Assembly: GCF_046630445.1 (NCBI RefSeq)
Contig: NC_092335.1
Location: forward strand, 627,099,501-627,163,500
DNA: 64,000 nucleotides
Source: Rutidosis leptorrhynchoides
Taxonomy: Eukaryota > Streptophyta > Magnoliopsida > Asterales > Asteraceae
Direction of reading: 5' to 3'
A program made the translations under genes and the position numbers. Shown piece after piece: positions 47,902 to 59,051 of this stretch (positions are counted from its first letter, which is position 1; each line of letters opens with the position of its first letter). The notes below the pieces were generated by a model. It saw nothing but the letters and a program-made list of their open reading frames with translations, was not told the origin of the DNA and ran no database searches.

Positions 47902-48209
47902 CAGTGGCGAACCTAGCTTGCAACCCGCGGAGTCACGGGACACCACTAGTTTAAAATTTTTATGTAGAAAATATTCGTTAAATTGTATAGGACACCATTA
48001 AATTTAACTATATGACCCCATATATTTTTCGAATTTAATGTTTTTCTTTTAAATTGTATAGGACACCACTAAATTTAACTAATCGAATCACGTATATTTT
48101 TTGAATTTGTAGTTTTTTAGGTAAACAACTACTAAAATAACATTCAAATATAATTAGTGCTAAAAACATTTTGAGACCCTATTAAATCCGAATCCTATAT
48201 TCGCCACGG
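47902..48209. mobile_element. hAT-like MITE with 8-bp target duplication
   Basis: 308 bp flanked by a perfect TTTGTACA duplication (47894-47901 and 48210-48217). The ends are CAGTGGCGAACCTAG on the left and, read from the other strand, CCGTGGCGAATATAG on the right. Inside, an approximately 85-bp segment is tandemly duplicated (TTAAATTGTATAGGACACCA occurs near 47972 and 48052). Target length and CAGTGGCG termini fit non-autonomous hAT elements. It needs a hAT transposase from elsewhere. Confidence 0.8.
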
Positions 48210-48217
48210 TTTGTACA

Positions 48218-48480
48218 TAAGTATAAATACTACTCCTTACACTTTACCTATGGAACGTAATATACAAGATGCAATGTATAAAATTTCCAACACCAAACAT
48301 TTCTTATACTTACACAAAGAATTTTAAAATAATTGGATTAAATATTCGTCAAACCGTATTAACACGAGTCATGATGATGAAGTAATTTATTTAATGGAAA
48401 AAATAGCCGCCTGTTGATGAACGGCTTTAGGATAAATTAATTAATTAATTATTGGTCCTTTTTCAATGGGTGATGATATA
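48218..48480. other. Spacer
   Basis: Nothing recognised. Confidence 0.5.
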
Positions 48481-48587
48481 TACACAACCAATTTTTACAA
48501 ATACACAACCAAACATGTTTTACGGTATTGTACAGTACAACACTGTAAAACATGTTTAGTTGTGTATTTGTAAAAATTGGTTGTGTA
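48481..48587. mobile_element. 107-bp near-perfect fold-back hairpin (possible miniature MITE)
   Basis: Two 43-base arms (48481-48523 and 48545-48587) are reverse complements with one mismatch, around a 21-base loop. Each arm itself holds two ACACAACCA words. The loop contains the palindrome TTGTACAGTACAA. It could be a recent fold-back MITE or, if transcribed, a hairpin RNA source. No clear target duplication. Confidence 0.75.
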
Positions 48588-48935
48588 GATATCACTATCC
48601 TTTTTCAATTGGTCTTCACTCTTTATGGATATCGATCTACAAGTCAAATGTCAAAGCGAATACGATGGTCAACACCAAAGTCCCATGAAGTTTGTACACT
48701 TCTGCTCTTTTAGACCCAAAACTTTTATACTTAAAAAAAAAAAAAAAAAAAACTCACTAAAACTGAAGGAATAAGAAATATTAGATGTATATATTAGGTT
48801 ATTTGACCCAATTCCAATTGAAGACTTAAAGTAATTAACAATTTAGTTAGCTGTTAGTGAGTGTTTTATTGTATATTCTATATACAGTATAGTTATAATT
48901 AATTCATATTATTTTTAATCGATGAGGTTTTCGAA
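48588..48935. other. Spacer
   Basis: A poly(A) run of about 21 bases lies near 48734-48751; nothing else is recognised. Confidence 0.5.
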
Positions 48936-48939
48936 TTTG

Positions 48940-49185
48940 CAGATATAGTCTAACGGTTCCCTCAATGTACTTTGTGTCATGGGATAGGGAGAGGTCATGA
49001 GTTCGATCCTTAGGGATGACATGATTTTCTTTAAATCAATTACACACCAATAATGATGGTATATATTGACCCTATAGAGAGGTTTACCGGATTCGTTCAC
49101 GGACCTCTACCCTAAACACTGCCCGAATGGATGTGTTAACGTGTAACGTCGAACGTGTATGTTACATGCAAATGATGAGGGTCCT
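48940..49185 (+). repeat. tRNA-derived SINE candidate
   Basis: An A-box-like TATAGTCTAACGG at 48945-48957 and a B-box GAGTTCGATCC at 48997-49007 are spaced as in tRNA-derived RNA polymerase III promoters. The body contains GTTTACCGGATTCGTTCACG and GAATGGATGTGTTAACG. It is not a functional tRNA gene because the rest of the cloverleaf is absent. The 3' tail is unclear. Confidence 0.55.
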
Positions 49186-49405
49186 TAAAATAAATGATCT
49201 ACTGATTTCAAAAATTATCGTTAAAAAATCGATGAGTTTTTCTGTTATAAAAATGGTATCATAGTTTAAGTCCAAACTCCCATCAAAGTTTGTTACCCTC
49301 TAGTAGTCAGCTACTTGTCGGTGAACTGGAGGGTTCCCCAACTTATTTATGGATTTTTATAACGATATTATTTAGGGTTGTCATTAACGGACAATAAATT
49401 AAGTC
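49186..49405. other. Spacer
   Basis: Nothing recognised. Confidence 0.5.
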
Positions 49406-49407
49406 AT

Positions 49408-49622
49408 CGACAACAACAACAACAAAATCCAATAGCACAATAAGTGGTGTATGAGGGAGGTGTGATGTAGACAATCTTTCCCTTATCCGAGAATAAAAGC
49501 AATTCGTTTCTCCACCCAGTGTGAAACACTCTCAAAAGTAGAGAAAATCATCCCTCTTTCTATTTGACAGATAAAGAGATTGCTTCCGAGTGGACCTTCG
49601 GCCTATAAGTATAATTTCCTTT
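49408..49622 (-). repeat. RTE-type LINE 3' end or TS-type SINE
   Basis: On the minus strand the body reads GGTCCACTCGGAAGCAATCTC, GGATAAGGGAAAGATTGTCTACA, CACACCTCCCTCATACACCACTTATTGTG, and ends in a TTGTTGTTGTTG tail. This is the wording shared by plant RTE LINE 3' ends and the TS family of SINEs that use them. The 5' part with reverse transcriptase or a tRNA-like head is not seen, so it is a 5'-truncated insertion or a SINE remnant. Confidence 0.6.
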
Positions 49623-49640
49623 TTTAAAAAAAAAATAGAA

Positions 49641-50297
49641 TAAAATTAGAACACCATGAAAATGGTAGAATCAAATTTTCAAGAATTTTAAAACATGTCT
49701 GGAATTCAATTTATGCTCTAAATGGTAGTCAAGACTTCAATAAATAACGTTTGCTGCTGACTAAAAAATAGAGCCATCAACATCACAAAATTACAAAATT
49801 AAGTCATCAACATCACAAAATTAATAAGTAACCGATATGTATGATTGTTTTATAGGTGTTAATAAAACTATTTAAGAGATGTGCTTAGAAAAATCTTTTA
49901 TTTATTCGCTTGTTTTTTATTTATTTTTTATTTTAGTTATATGAGTCTTATAATTTTTTTTTAAACTCATAAATCACAATACACAAAATCTAGGTCATAC
50001 TTATGTTTAAAGTATCCTGAATATTTATCTATAAAAAATATTCGTCATTAGAACTATTTCTTTGGCAATGAATATTACTGTTGTTATCGACAAAAGTTGT
50101 CTATCAAAGTATTACTTTATCCTTAAAGCAAGCAAACCATGACGTAAGAAAATTATTACATAAATGAAGGAAGCCGTCAAAATTTGCAACTATACCGGAG
50201 AAAATATTAGTCGGGCACAATGAAACAGATAACAAAGAAGCTACTTTCACCATTTGTGTCGGAGATAATTGTGCAATATTTGTTGTCGGAGTTAAAA
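49641..50297. other. Spacer
   Basis: AT-rich, nothing recognised. ACATCACAAAATTA is repeated at 49779 and 49809 with a short spacing. Confidence 0.5.
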
Positions 50298-50495
50298 CTT
50301 TTTTTTTTTTTTAACAGCGATTGGGATCGCCCGAGGGGGACTAAACCACTCGTTGCGATCATCTCCCGTTTCGACTATGCCGATGCAGCGATAATAACTC
50401 CGCCCCCATCGCTGCGCGGGAGGAAACCTTGAAACCGATCCAAGGGCACGGCCAAGTAAAACCCCCCTCCCCTTTAACACCCCCCCTCCCCCCCC
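50298..50495 (-). repeat. GC-rich SINE-like unit with poly(A) tail
   Basis: On the minus strand a GC-rich body starts near the C/G-rich run at 50460-50495. It contains TTGGCCGTGCCCTTGGATCGG and GTTTCAAGGTTTCCTCCCG, and ends ATCGCTGTTAAAAAAAAAAAA. GC content is far above the neighbours. Layout suggests a retroposed RNA, possibly a SINE; pol III boxes are weak. It abuts the gypsy LTR fragment at 50496. Confidence 0.4.
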
Positions 50496-51009
50496 TGAAA
50501 GGACCCATTCATATACATTATAAACGATTCACAATAGTTGATTACATTGCGAGGTATTTGACCTCTATATGATACATTTTATAAACATTGCATTCGTTTT
50601 TAAAAGACAAAGTTTCTTTACATCGAAAATTGACAGACATGCATACCATTTCATAATATCCACTATCCAACTATAAATTGATTTAATAATAATCTTTGAT
50701 GAACTCAATGACTCGAATGCAACGTTCTTCGAAATATGCTATGAAATACTCCAAGTAATATCTTTAAAATGAGCAAATGCACAGCGGAAGATTTCTTTAA
50801 CACCTGAGAATAAACATGCTTTAAAGTGTCAACCAAAAGGTTGGTGAGTTCATTAGTTTATCATAATCATTTATTTCCATCATTTTAATAGACCACAAGA
50901 ATTTCATTTTCAGTTCTCATAAATATACGTACCATGCATAGAGACAAAAATAATCATTCATATGGTGAACACCTGGTAACCGACATTAACTAGATACATA
51001 TAAGAATAT
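50496..51009 (-). repeat. Gypsy LTR fragment related to elements 2 and 4
   Basis: It starts TGAAAGGACCC (left edge, 3' end of the LTR on the minus strand) and carries both shared boxes: GAGGTATTTGACCTCTATATGATAC near 50550 and ACAGCGGAAG to GGTTGGTGAG at 50781-50848. It is cut at 51009 by the LTR of Athila-type element 6. The rest would lie beyond the right edge of the window. Confidence 0.8.
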
Positions 51010-52979
51010 TGATGTTATGCGAGGTGTATATAAAATAGCTTTATTTTTACAACTAAATACTATTAAATACGATACAATTTTACACAAGATATTTATTTAT
51101 TTATAGAATGAATATACTTAAACCTTGCTACAACACTTATAGGCAGTGTACCTAATCGTACAGTAGTGTAGTTTTTAGTAAGTCCGGTTCGTTCCACAGG
51201 GAATCTTTTAAACAAAGTTTAACGCTATATTAGTTTTATTTTATAAAAATACAAAAATATATAAGTAATATTATTATTAAAAGGGGGGTTTTTTTACCGT
51301 TTAATGACCGGTTTGTCGATTTTAAAAACTTTAGTCGCAGTTAAAACCTAATGTAAAATATTAAATAAATAAAAGACTTAATTTAAAGCGTAAAGTAAAT
51401 AACGATAATGAAATTGCGATAAATAAAATTACGATAAAATAAACTTGCGATAATTAAAAAGTACGAAAATTAAAAGTGCAATTAAATACAATGACAATAA
51501 ATAAAAGTGCAATTAAATACAATAACAATAAATAAAAGTGCAATAATTAGAAGTGCAATTAAATATAAAATAAAGGAAATTAAATATGAAATAAAAGAAT
51601 TATGCTTATTTAAACTTTCGTAATCATGATGTTTGACTTGTTGATTTTAGTTTTATGCCCATGGGTTAATTATCCTTTGTCCTGAATTATTTAATATGTC
51701 CGTCTGGTTTTTGTCCATAACAGTCCATCAGTCATAACTATAAAGTGCGAGTATCCTCGTCAAATTATCCTTATACCCGAAGTCAAATATTCCAATTAAT
51801 TGGGGACTTAAACTGTAACAAGGTTTTAATACTTTGTTTAATAATTACACCAGGATATCGACTGTGTGTAACCCAAGGTTTTAATACTTTGTTATCAATT
51901 ATGCCAAGTGTCCTTGTACATAATTTCACCCCTGTTTTAATAATTTCATAGACTATTAATCCATTCCCGTGTCCGGTAAAATGAACGATTATTCGTACAT
52001 ATAAATACCCCTCCCATCGTGTCCGATCGAGTGTATATGGTTATTTATAGGTACGTTCAATTGTAAATCTTTATATTAAAATTAACAAACTATCATTTAG
52101 TTAAACAAATATAAAGCCCATTAATAGCCCATAGTCTAATTTTCACAAGTGTCGTTCTTTTGTCCAAACCCCAATTATGGTACAAAGCCCAATTACTCAA
52201 TTTTAGTAATTAGCCCAACATCATGATTACTACGGTATTAAATAAGTATAATAATAACTTAGCTACGAGACATTAAACAAAATTGAACATAACTTACAAT
52301 GATTAAAAATAGCGTAGCGTTACACGGACAGAATTTCAACTTATACCCTTACAACATTCGCTAACATACCCTTATTATTAAAAATTAAAATTAAAATTAA
52401 AATATAAATTATATATATATATTTACGTATAGATAGAGAGATTGATGATCTAGGATATTTAAAACGGATCAAATGCGTTGGCTTTTATAGGCAGTTTCAG
52501 AATTTGGGGCTCCGCGAGTCGCGGCGTTTTTGCACTACATCCTAGTCTGCCGACGGTTTTAATATATAAATATAATATATAAATAATTTTAAGAATTATT
52601 TAAATACTATATTATATTTATGTGCATAGTTGACATGTAATTTTTAGTCCGTTGCGTCGAGCGTTGAGAGTTGACTTTGGTCCCGGTTCCGGATTTTCGA
52701 ACGTCCTTGCGTACAATTTAATATCTTGTACTTTGCGTTTTGCGTCTTGTACTCTTGTAATTTTGAGACGTTTCTCATCAATAATTTGAACCACTTTGAT
52801 TGTACTTTGTACTTTTGAGCTTTTTGGTCGTTTGCGTCTTCAATTCGTCGAATCTGTCTTTTGTCTTCACCTTTTATTATTTAAACGAATATCACTTGTA
52901 AATAGAACAATTGCAACTAAAAGCTTGTCTTTCTTGAGGGATAATGCTATGAAATATATGTTCGTTTTTAGCATTATTA
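51010..52979 (-). repeat. 3' LTR of Athila-type element 6
   Basis: About 1.97 kb, left edge TGATGTTATGCGAGG, right edge near TAGCATTATTA. It is similar to the solo LTR at 57293-59046, for example CTTGCTACAACACTTATAGG, AAGTGCGAGTATCCTCGTCA and GTTGCGTCGAGCGTTGAGAG. Divergence from that copy is roughly 12-15 per 100 by eye. A word CAAGGTTTTAATACTTTGTT is repeated near 51820 and 51874. Confidence 0.8.
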
Positions 52980-52980
52980 A

Positions 52981-52995
52981 ATATTCCCACACTTG
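52981..52995 (-). promoter_or_regulatory. Polypurine tract of element 6
   Basis: The minus strand CAAGTGTGGGAATAT lies beside the 3' LTR, the position and wording usual for Athila elements. Confidence 0.7.
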
Positions 52996-55750
52996 AGTGT
53001 TGCTTGTCCTCAAGCAATATAGTCTTGAAATACTAGAATCACTTCTTTATTCTTCACACTTTGTACATCAGTGATTTCTTTACGGCGGTATAAACAATGG
53101 TAGTAACGTTATGGTTTACAGTCCCGCATGACTATAAAAATTTAGATCCATTAAGGAAATTGGATCTTTATGAAAACATTTGATCTTTTGAAAATTAAAT
53201 CTAGCTTTTACCCTAGATAAGTTTTCCGGAATAACCCTTCACCGGTGTTTGCAAATTCTTTTTGTGGGTTTGGTGGGTTTCAGATTTGAAAATTTTAGCT
53301 CAAAACTTACGGTTTTGTGTCACCCACTTGCTAACCTTGTATTAGGAAAGCAACACGTCCAGTATACTTGCTCCGTATATTACCTTTCGGTAAACTACCG
53401 TCCGGTTGTAAAGGAAAGCGTTGAACAAGCAACTGTTAAGGCAATGTCCCCTGACATGCTTTTAATTATGGTCTATAACGTGTCGAACGCAATTACTATC
53501 CTTTGTAGGAGCAATAGTAAAGCTCACCCTTATAATTTTTTGGTCTGGCACAAGGTCCTGTCTTTGACCATGCTATACAACCACCGTTCTTACGGGTGAC
53601 ACCCGATTTGGTTCAGGTGACCTAATGAATTCCAGGTGAATTCCTAGGATTTTACGTTCAAAGGTAATGAACGCATTGAAAATGGGTTTTCAGAAAACAA
53701 ATCGGTTTTAATTTTTGAGCAAAATATTTTCTCGTTCAAGCTCGAGTTTAAATATCATTGAATTCCATGAGTTTGAATTCTCAATCTTTAAGGTCAATCT
53801 CTAGGATTGAGTAATATCAGTCTTAAAAGCAGATTTTTGATCTTTTAAGGAGATTATCCTTTCTGGGGATATGATTCATTAGTCTTATCAAGCTAATTTG
53901 CACGGTGCCCCCCATTGTACGAGATAAATCCTTCTCATGGTTAGGATAAATCTGACCACTTGGCAACCCTGTTTGATGCTGAGGTCCGTGGATTTCCTGC
54001 TGATTTTAGTGATGACTTTTCTAGGTTTTTCGTCAACCTACAGCTGGTCTGGATGACAACTTCTTGACCTAAATCAAGAAGCGTGTTTCTTTTTCGGAAG
54101 ACTTTACTTCCTTTTAATGATGAAATTGATTCATCGTGTAGATCCATCCCTTCTTTTCTTTCATTGGGTAAAACAGTTAATTATCGTCCAAAATAAAAGT
54201 ATTTTCAATTATTTGTACAAAAATATGTGATATATATTTTGAATAACTTGGTAAAAATTTCCCACACTTGGCTTTTATTTTCTTTTCTTTGCCTTTTTAT
54301 TTTCCTCTATTCCATTCTTAAATGAATTCTAACATTTTGGGTTGTTTCTCAATTTATGTCCTTTCCGAGGTAACGACAATTTCGGTATTAACACCTAGTT
54401 TTATCGTTCATAAATATGTATAAATATGATTTTGAGTTCATTTAATTGAAAATTTTGAAAATTTTTACTAGAATTGGGTAGTCAGTATATAAGACTAGGG
54501 CTGTTCTTTATTATCAGAGAGCACTAGATTCTAATACAACTACTGCTTTACTAGTATTTCCAATGGTAACCAAGTGTATAAAGTAAAAATTTTAAAATCC
54601 GAAAGAATTTAACCCCTTCCCACAATTAAGATCTTGCAATGCCCTCATTTGCAAGAAATCAGTAACAATTATTGAGGGTGATTAGCGTAGAAAAATGATC
54701 AAATTTTATCAAAGTTTCCAAACATATTGTTGTTTGTGTTGAATGATAAATGGTGCACATCATTTGTTCATTCCGTCTTGTTGTTATTTCACATATATTT
54801 TGCATCTTGTCGTCAAAATTATAAAAATCTTATACTAATTAAAATCTATAATTAATTAAATTTTAAAAATTTTGTTTCTTTTTAGGATGAGGGCGTTTCG
54901 GAACGATGTCCTAGTCCGTCCCTCGACAAAATTTTAAAATTTGTCCTTTTGAAGCGTGGTTTTAAAAGCAAAGATTTTTGGGTTTTTTAATTTTTTTTGG
55001 CATACTTTAAATCAATAAGATTAAAAATAATGATAATAAAAATTCTCGTCCCGCCCTCGGGTAAAGCAATTTCGGTTCAACGACCTAGTCTTCAACTTAC
55101 GACGAATTTTAAAAATCAAATTTTTAACTTAACGAAATAAAGTAAATTTTTGTTTTTAATTTCACACAAACTTAAATTTAAAATGCATAAAATTCAAAAT
55201 TAATATTAAAAATTAAAAATGCATTATATCATTGATATTTTTATACATTAATTTTATAAACTTATATTGAATATTAATTTATAAAATATTTAAAAACTTA
55301 AAGATATTTATTTAAAAAGATTTATAATATTAATTTAATATTTACATATTAATTTCAAAATAAGGTAAAAATAAAATTAAAAATCTTTTTGGTCTTTTAT
55401 CCCACTTTAATCAATCAAATATTATCAAAAATATACGCCTCTCTTTTCGGTAAAGTAATTTCGGTTACATAACCTAATTTAACTCATGACGAATTTTTAA
55501 AATATTTTGGGTTGATTGATTAAAGATATTTATACCTTAAGAATAAACGTTAAATTTCGCAGTGATGTAATAAATTTTTGTATGATATCAATAATTTCGG
55601 TCGCAAGACCTAATTTCATCGAATACCAATTTAATACTTTATAGCGAACAAATTAGCGTTTATTATCATAAGGTTCAAAATAAAAATAAAAATAAAAACT
55701 GTACAAACTTACCTGTGAAATAGATTTCTTAGTGATATGCTCTAGCCCAC
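52996..55750 (-). other. Long 3' non-coding region of element 6, with a recurring motif
   Basis: In Athila elements this is where an env-like frame can occur; I recognise none. A motif near AATTTCGGT-(6-8)-ACCTAGTTT, often followed by ACGAATTTTAAAA, recurs near 54373, 54894, 55067, 55457 and 55593. Elsewhere only short frames without domains are present (for example 53249-53599 plus, 53941-54147 minus). Confidence 0.55.
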
Positions 55751-56146
55751 TCATAAGATAGTCGGACTAATTGATTTTCCATGGCTACATAGGTGTAACC
55801 TCGAGCATTTAATGTTTTTTTCTTCTAAACATATGAACAGTCCGTCTCTGCATAAAGTAACAAATTCGGTGTTTGAATAGGTTTGATTATTTGAACATTT
55901 ACCTTTGTGTGACCATTTTTCGCATTTGTGACATTTTTCAAGGTGTCGTGCTCTTCTTTTCGCTGCGAATTTTGATTTTCCTTTACCAAATTGTAATTTA
56001 TTATTTTCGCATAAGGATTCTTTTCTTACTCCGTCCAATTTTTCTCTGATTACTGATACCAGTTCACTCGGAAGTGTGTCATTATTATGTTTAGTAATCA
56101 AAGCGTGTAGCATTAGACCATGGTTTAGTTCACAGGAAGTCTTCAT
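55751..56146 (-). pseudogene. Small open frame with Cys/His cluster downstream of integrase, element 6
   Basis: The open block has 131 codons. It begins MKTSCELNHGLMLHALITKH and has a charged middle (VIREKLDGVRKESLCEN), a basic stretch KSKFAAKRRARHLE and the cluster CHKCEKWSHKGKC (CX2CX4HX3C), one residue short of a standard retroviral knuckle. The rest is Cys-rich. It follows integrase in the element's 3' part, where env-like or accessory frames may occur. No membrane segment is visible, so an Env role is unlikely. It could bind RNA; function unknown. Confidence 0.5.
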
Positions 56147-56318
56147 TTCGTAAAAACCTAAAAAAAATAAAAATTCAGAATGGGGGGAGAAGACTAGTTC
56201 TTTAGGGTCTGCTAGGGAAAGACCATTCGGGTTCCATTTTCGAGAACTACACGAAAACAGAAAATCTAACTCTAACAGAAATACATATTATCCTTTAAAG
56301 ACTTGATTCTCCCTACAC

Positions 56319-57287
56319 TTAGTTAGCTGTGGTGTCGAAATTATGATTAACTTCGTTGTCAACTTCCATTGGACTATCTATGTAATGTTTAACTCTGTGA
56401 CCATTAACCTTAAATTCAATCCCATTTGAATTTATCAATTCTACTGTTCCGTATGGAAAAACTCTTTTGACTATAAATGGTCCAGACCATCTTGATTTCA
56501 ATTTTCCAGGAAATAGCTTGAATCATGAATTGAAAAGAAGAACTCTATCTCCTTCTTTAAATTCTTTTGATCTTCTGATTCTTTTATCGTGCCATTTCTT
56601 CGTTCTTTCTTTATAGATTAACGAATTTTCGTATGCTTCATGTCTTAATTCTTCTAATTCGTTTAATTGACTTAACTGTAGATGTCCACCTTCATGTAAA
56701 TCAAGATTACATGTCTTCAAAGCCCAAAATGCTTTGTGTTCAATTTCTACTGGAAGATGACATGCTTTTCCGTAAACGAGTTTAAAAGGTGTGGTTCCAA
56801 TTGGAGTTTTGTAGGCTGTTCTAAAAACCCAAAGTGCATCCTCTAATTTTATGGACCATTCCTTCGAATTTGATCCTACGGTTTTCTCTAGAATACGTTT
56901 TAAAGCTCGGTTGGTATTTTCAACTTGTACACTTGTTTGTGGATGATATGCGGTGGAGATTTTATGAGTTACTCCATATCTTTTAAGAACTTTCTCAAGT
57001 TGATTATTACATAAATGAGTTCCCCGATCACTTATTAAAGCTTTCGGTGTTCCAAACCTTGCAAAAAGACGTTTTAAAAAGTTGACTACAACTCGTGCAT
57101 CGTTAGTTGGGAGAGCTTGTGCTTCCGCCCATTTAGATACATAATCAATGGCTACGAGAATGTAGAGATTATTATGAGATTTCAGAAATGGACCCATAAA
57201 GTCAATACCCCAAACGTCAAATACTTCACATACTTGAATGACATTTTGTGGCATTTCATCACGTTGACTTATTTTTCCGGCCCTTTG
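56319..57287 (-). pseudogene. Integrase core and C-terminal region, element 6
   Basis: The core part (56523-57287) begins [17 protein letters not shown], followed by [20 protein letters not shown] with the first Asp, [20 protein letters not shown] with the second Asp and [20 protein letters not shown] with the Glu. Then come [36 protein letters not shown] and [20 protein letters not shown]. The C-terminal part (56319-56501) has WSGPFIVKRVFPYGTVEL, the GPF module. The core separates from its zinc region at the solo LTR. Confidence 0.9.
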
Positions 57288-57292
57288 ACAAG

Positions 57293-59046
57293 TGATGTTG
57301 TAGCGTGAGGGTACGAAATAGTATTATTTTTAATACAAAATACTACAAAATATGACACAAATTTTATTAATTTACGGATGGGATATACCTAAACCTTGCT
57401 ACAACACTATAGGCAGTGTACCTAATCGTAGAGTAGTGTAGTTTTTAGTAAGTCCGGTTCGTTTCACAGGGAGCTGGTGATACTTACTATATTTTTAACT
57501 ATATTTATACAAAATATATATAATTATATAAGTAGTAATATTATTATAAAAGGGGGGTTTTACCGTTTAATGACCGGTTTGTCGATTCTATATTTTAAGC
57601 GTAAAGATAAATGACGATAATTAAAGTGCGTAAAATAATGACAATAAATAAAATGACAGTAAATAAAATTGCGAGTAATAAAATGACAGTAAATAAAGAT
57701 ACGATGAGAAATATAATAAAAGAATTATGCTTATTTAAACTTCCGTAATCATGATGTTTGACGTGTTGATTTTAATTTATTACCATGGGTTAATTGTCCT
57801 TTGTCCTGGTTTATTTGATACGGCTATCTGGTTTTTGTCCATAATAGTCCATCGGTCATAAATATAAAGTGCGAGTATCCTCGTCAAATTACCCTTATAC
57901 CCGAAGTCAAATATTCCAACTGATTAAGGATTTAAACTGTGACGCAGCTATCACTTCTGTCAACAATTACACCAGTTATCACTGTATGTAATCCACCCCT
58001 GTTTTAATTAGTTTATGAATATTAATTCATCCACTTGATCAGAATGAATAATCAATTACCCAACCTAATTGATTAATTAAATGATTATAACAGATTCCAT
58101 ATGAACGTCACTAAATAGGACAACCATAATCATTATTAATTATTAGGTTAATTAATTTGAAGATAGGTTCGACAGACTCCAATGAGTTGTCACTCAATTA
58201 GACAATACCCCCCCATCTATTAATAGTCAATAGTTCAATTTCCACAAGTGTCGGTCTTTTGCCCAAACCTTAATTATGGTCCAAAGTTCAATAACCCCTT
58301 CTTAATATTTTAGCCCAACATCACGATTACTTCGGCTCAAATAAGCATAATAATAACTTAGTTACGAGACATTAATTTAAAAAGGAAGAACATAACTTAC
58401 AGTGATTATTAATCGCGTAGCGTTACACGGACAGAGTTCCTACTTTAAAACCCGTAAAACATTTCTTACAATAACCCAATTATTATTAATCTTAAATTAA
58501 ACTTAATATTATAAATATAAATATAAATTACATAAGAAAGAAAGAAGATTGGAAAAAGGTGTATCTAAATCATCGATTGATAAATTGAAAATTTCACTTA
58601 TGACCCCTGAACTATGCTCAATTAACAACTTTTTATTATTTAATATTATTCTTATTATGAATTATTTAAATATTATATTATATTCTTGTGCATAGTTGAC
58701 TCATAATTTTTACACCGTTGCGTCGAGCGTTGAGAGTTGACTCATGTCCTGGTTCCGGATTTTCGAACGTCCTTTCGTACAATTTTATATCGTGTACTTT
58801 GCGTTTTGTAACTTGTACTCTTGTCATTTTTAGACGTTCTTCATCAATAATTTGAACCTTTTTGATTGTATCTTGTACTTCCGAGCTTTTTGGACCTTTG
58901 TGTCTTCAATTCGTCGTTTTCGCCTTTTGTCTTCGCACTTATTTAATATAAACGAATATTACTTGAAAATAGAACAATTGCAACTAAAATCTTGTCTTTC
59001 TTGAGGGATAATGCTATGAAATATATGTTCCTTTTTAGCCTTATCA
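57293..59046. repeat. Solo LTR inserted in the integrase of element 6
   Basis: 1,754 bp, TGATGTTGTAGCG at the left edge and GCCTTATCA at the right, flanked by a perfect 5-bp target duplication ACAAG (57288-57292 and 59047-59051). The coding sense of element 6 stops on one side and resumes on the other. The interior has no gene and aligns in pieces with the 3' LTR of element 6, so it is a related-family LTR left after LTR-LTR recombination. Original orientation is probably minus, by comparison with 51010-52979. Confidence 0.88.
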
Positions 59047-59051
59047 ACAAG

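Noticed and set aside
48945-49007. Possible functional tRNA gene
   Set aside because: A- and B-box-like words are present but the acceptor and anticodon stems do not form, so a SINE is the better reading.
50220-50480. Frames on both strands through the GC-rich unit
   Set aside because: They follow from local high GC content; no domain.
53249-53599. Plus-strand frame of 116 codons considered as an env-like gene
   Set aside because: It is on the strand opposite to element 6, with no signal peptide or membrane segment that I can recognise.
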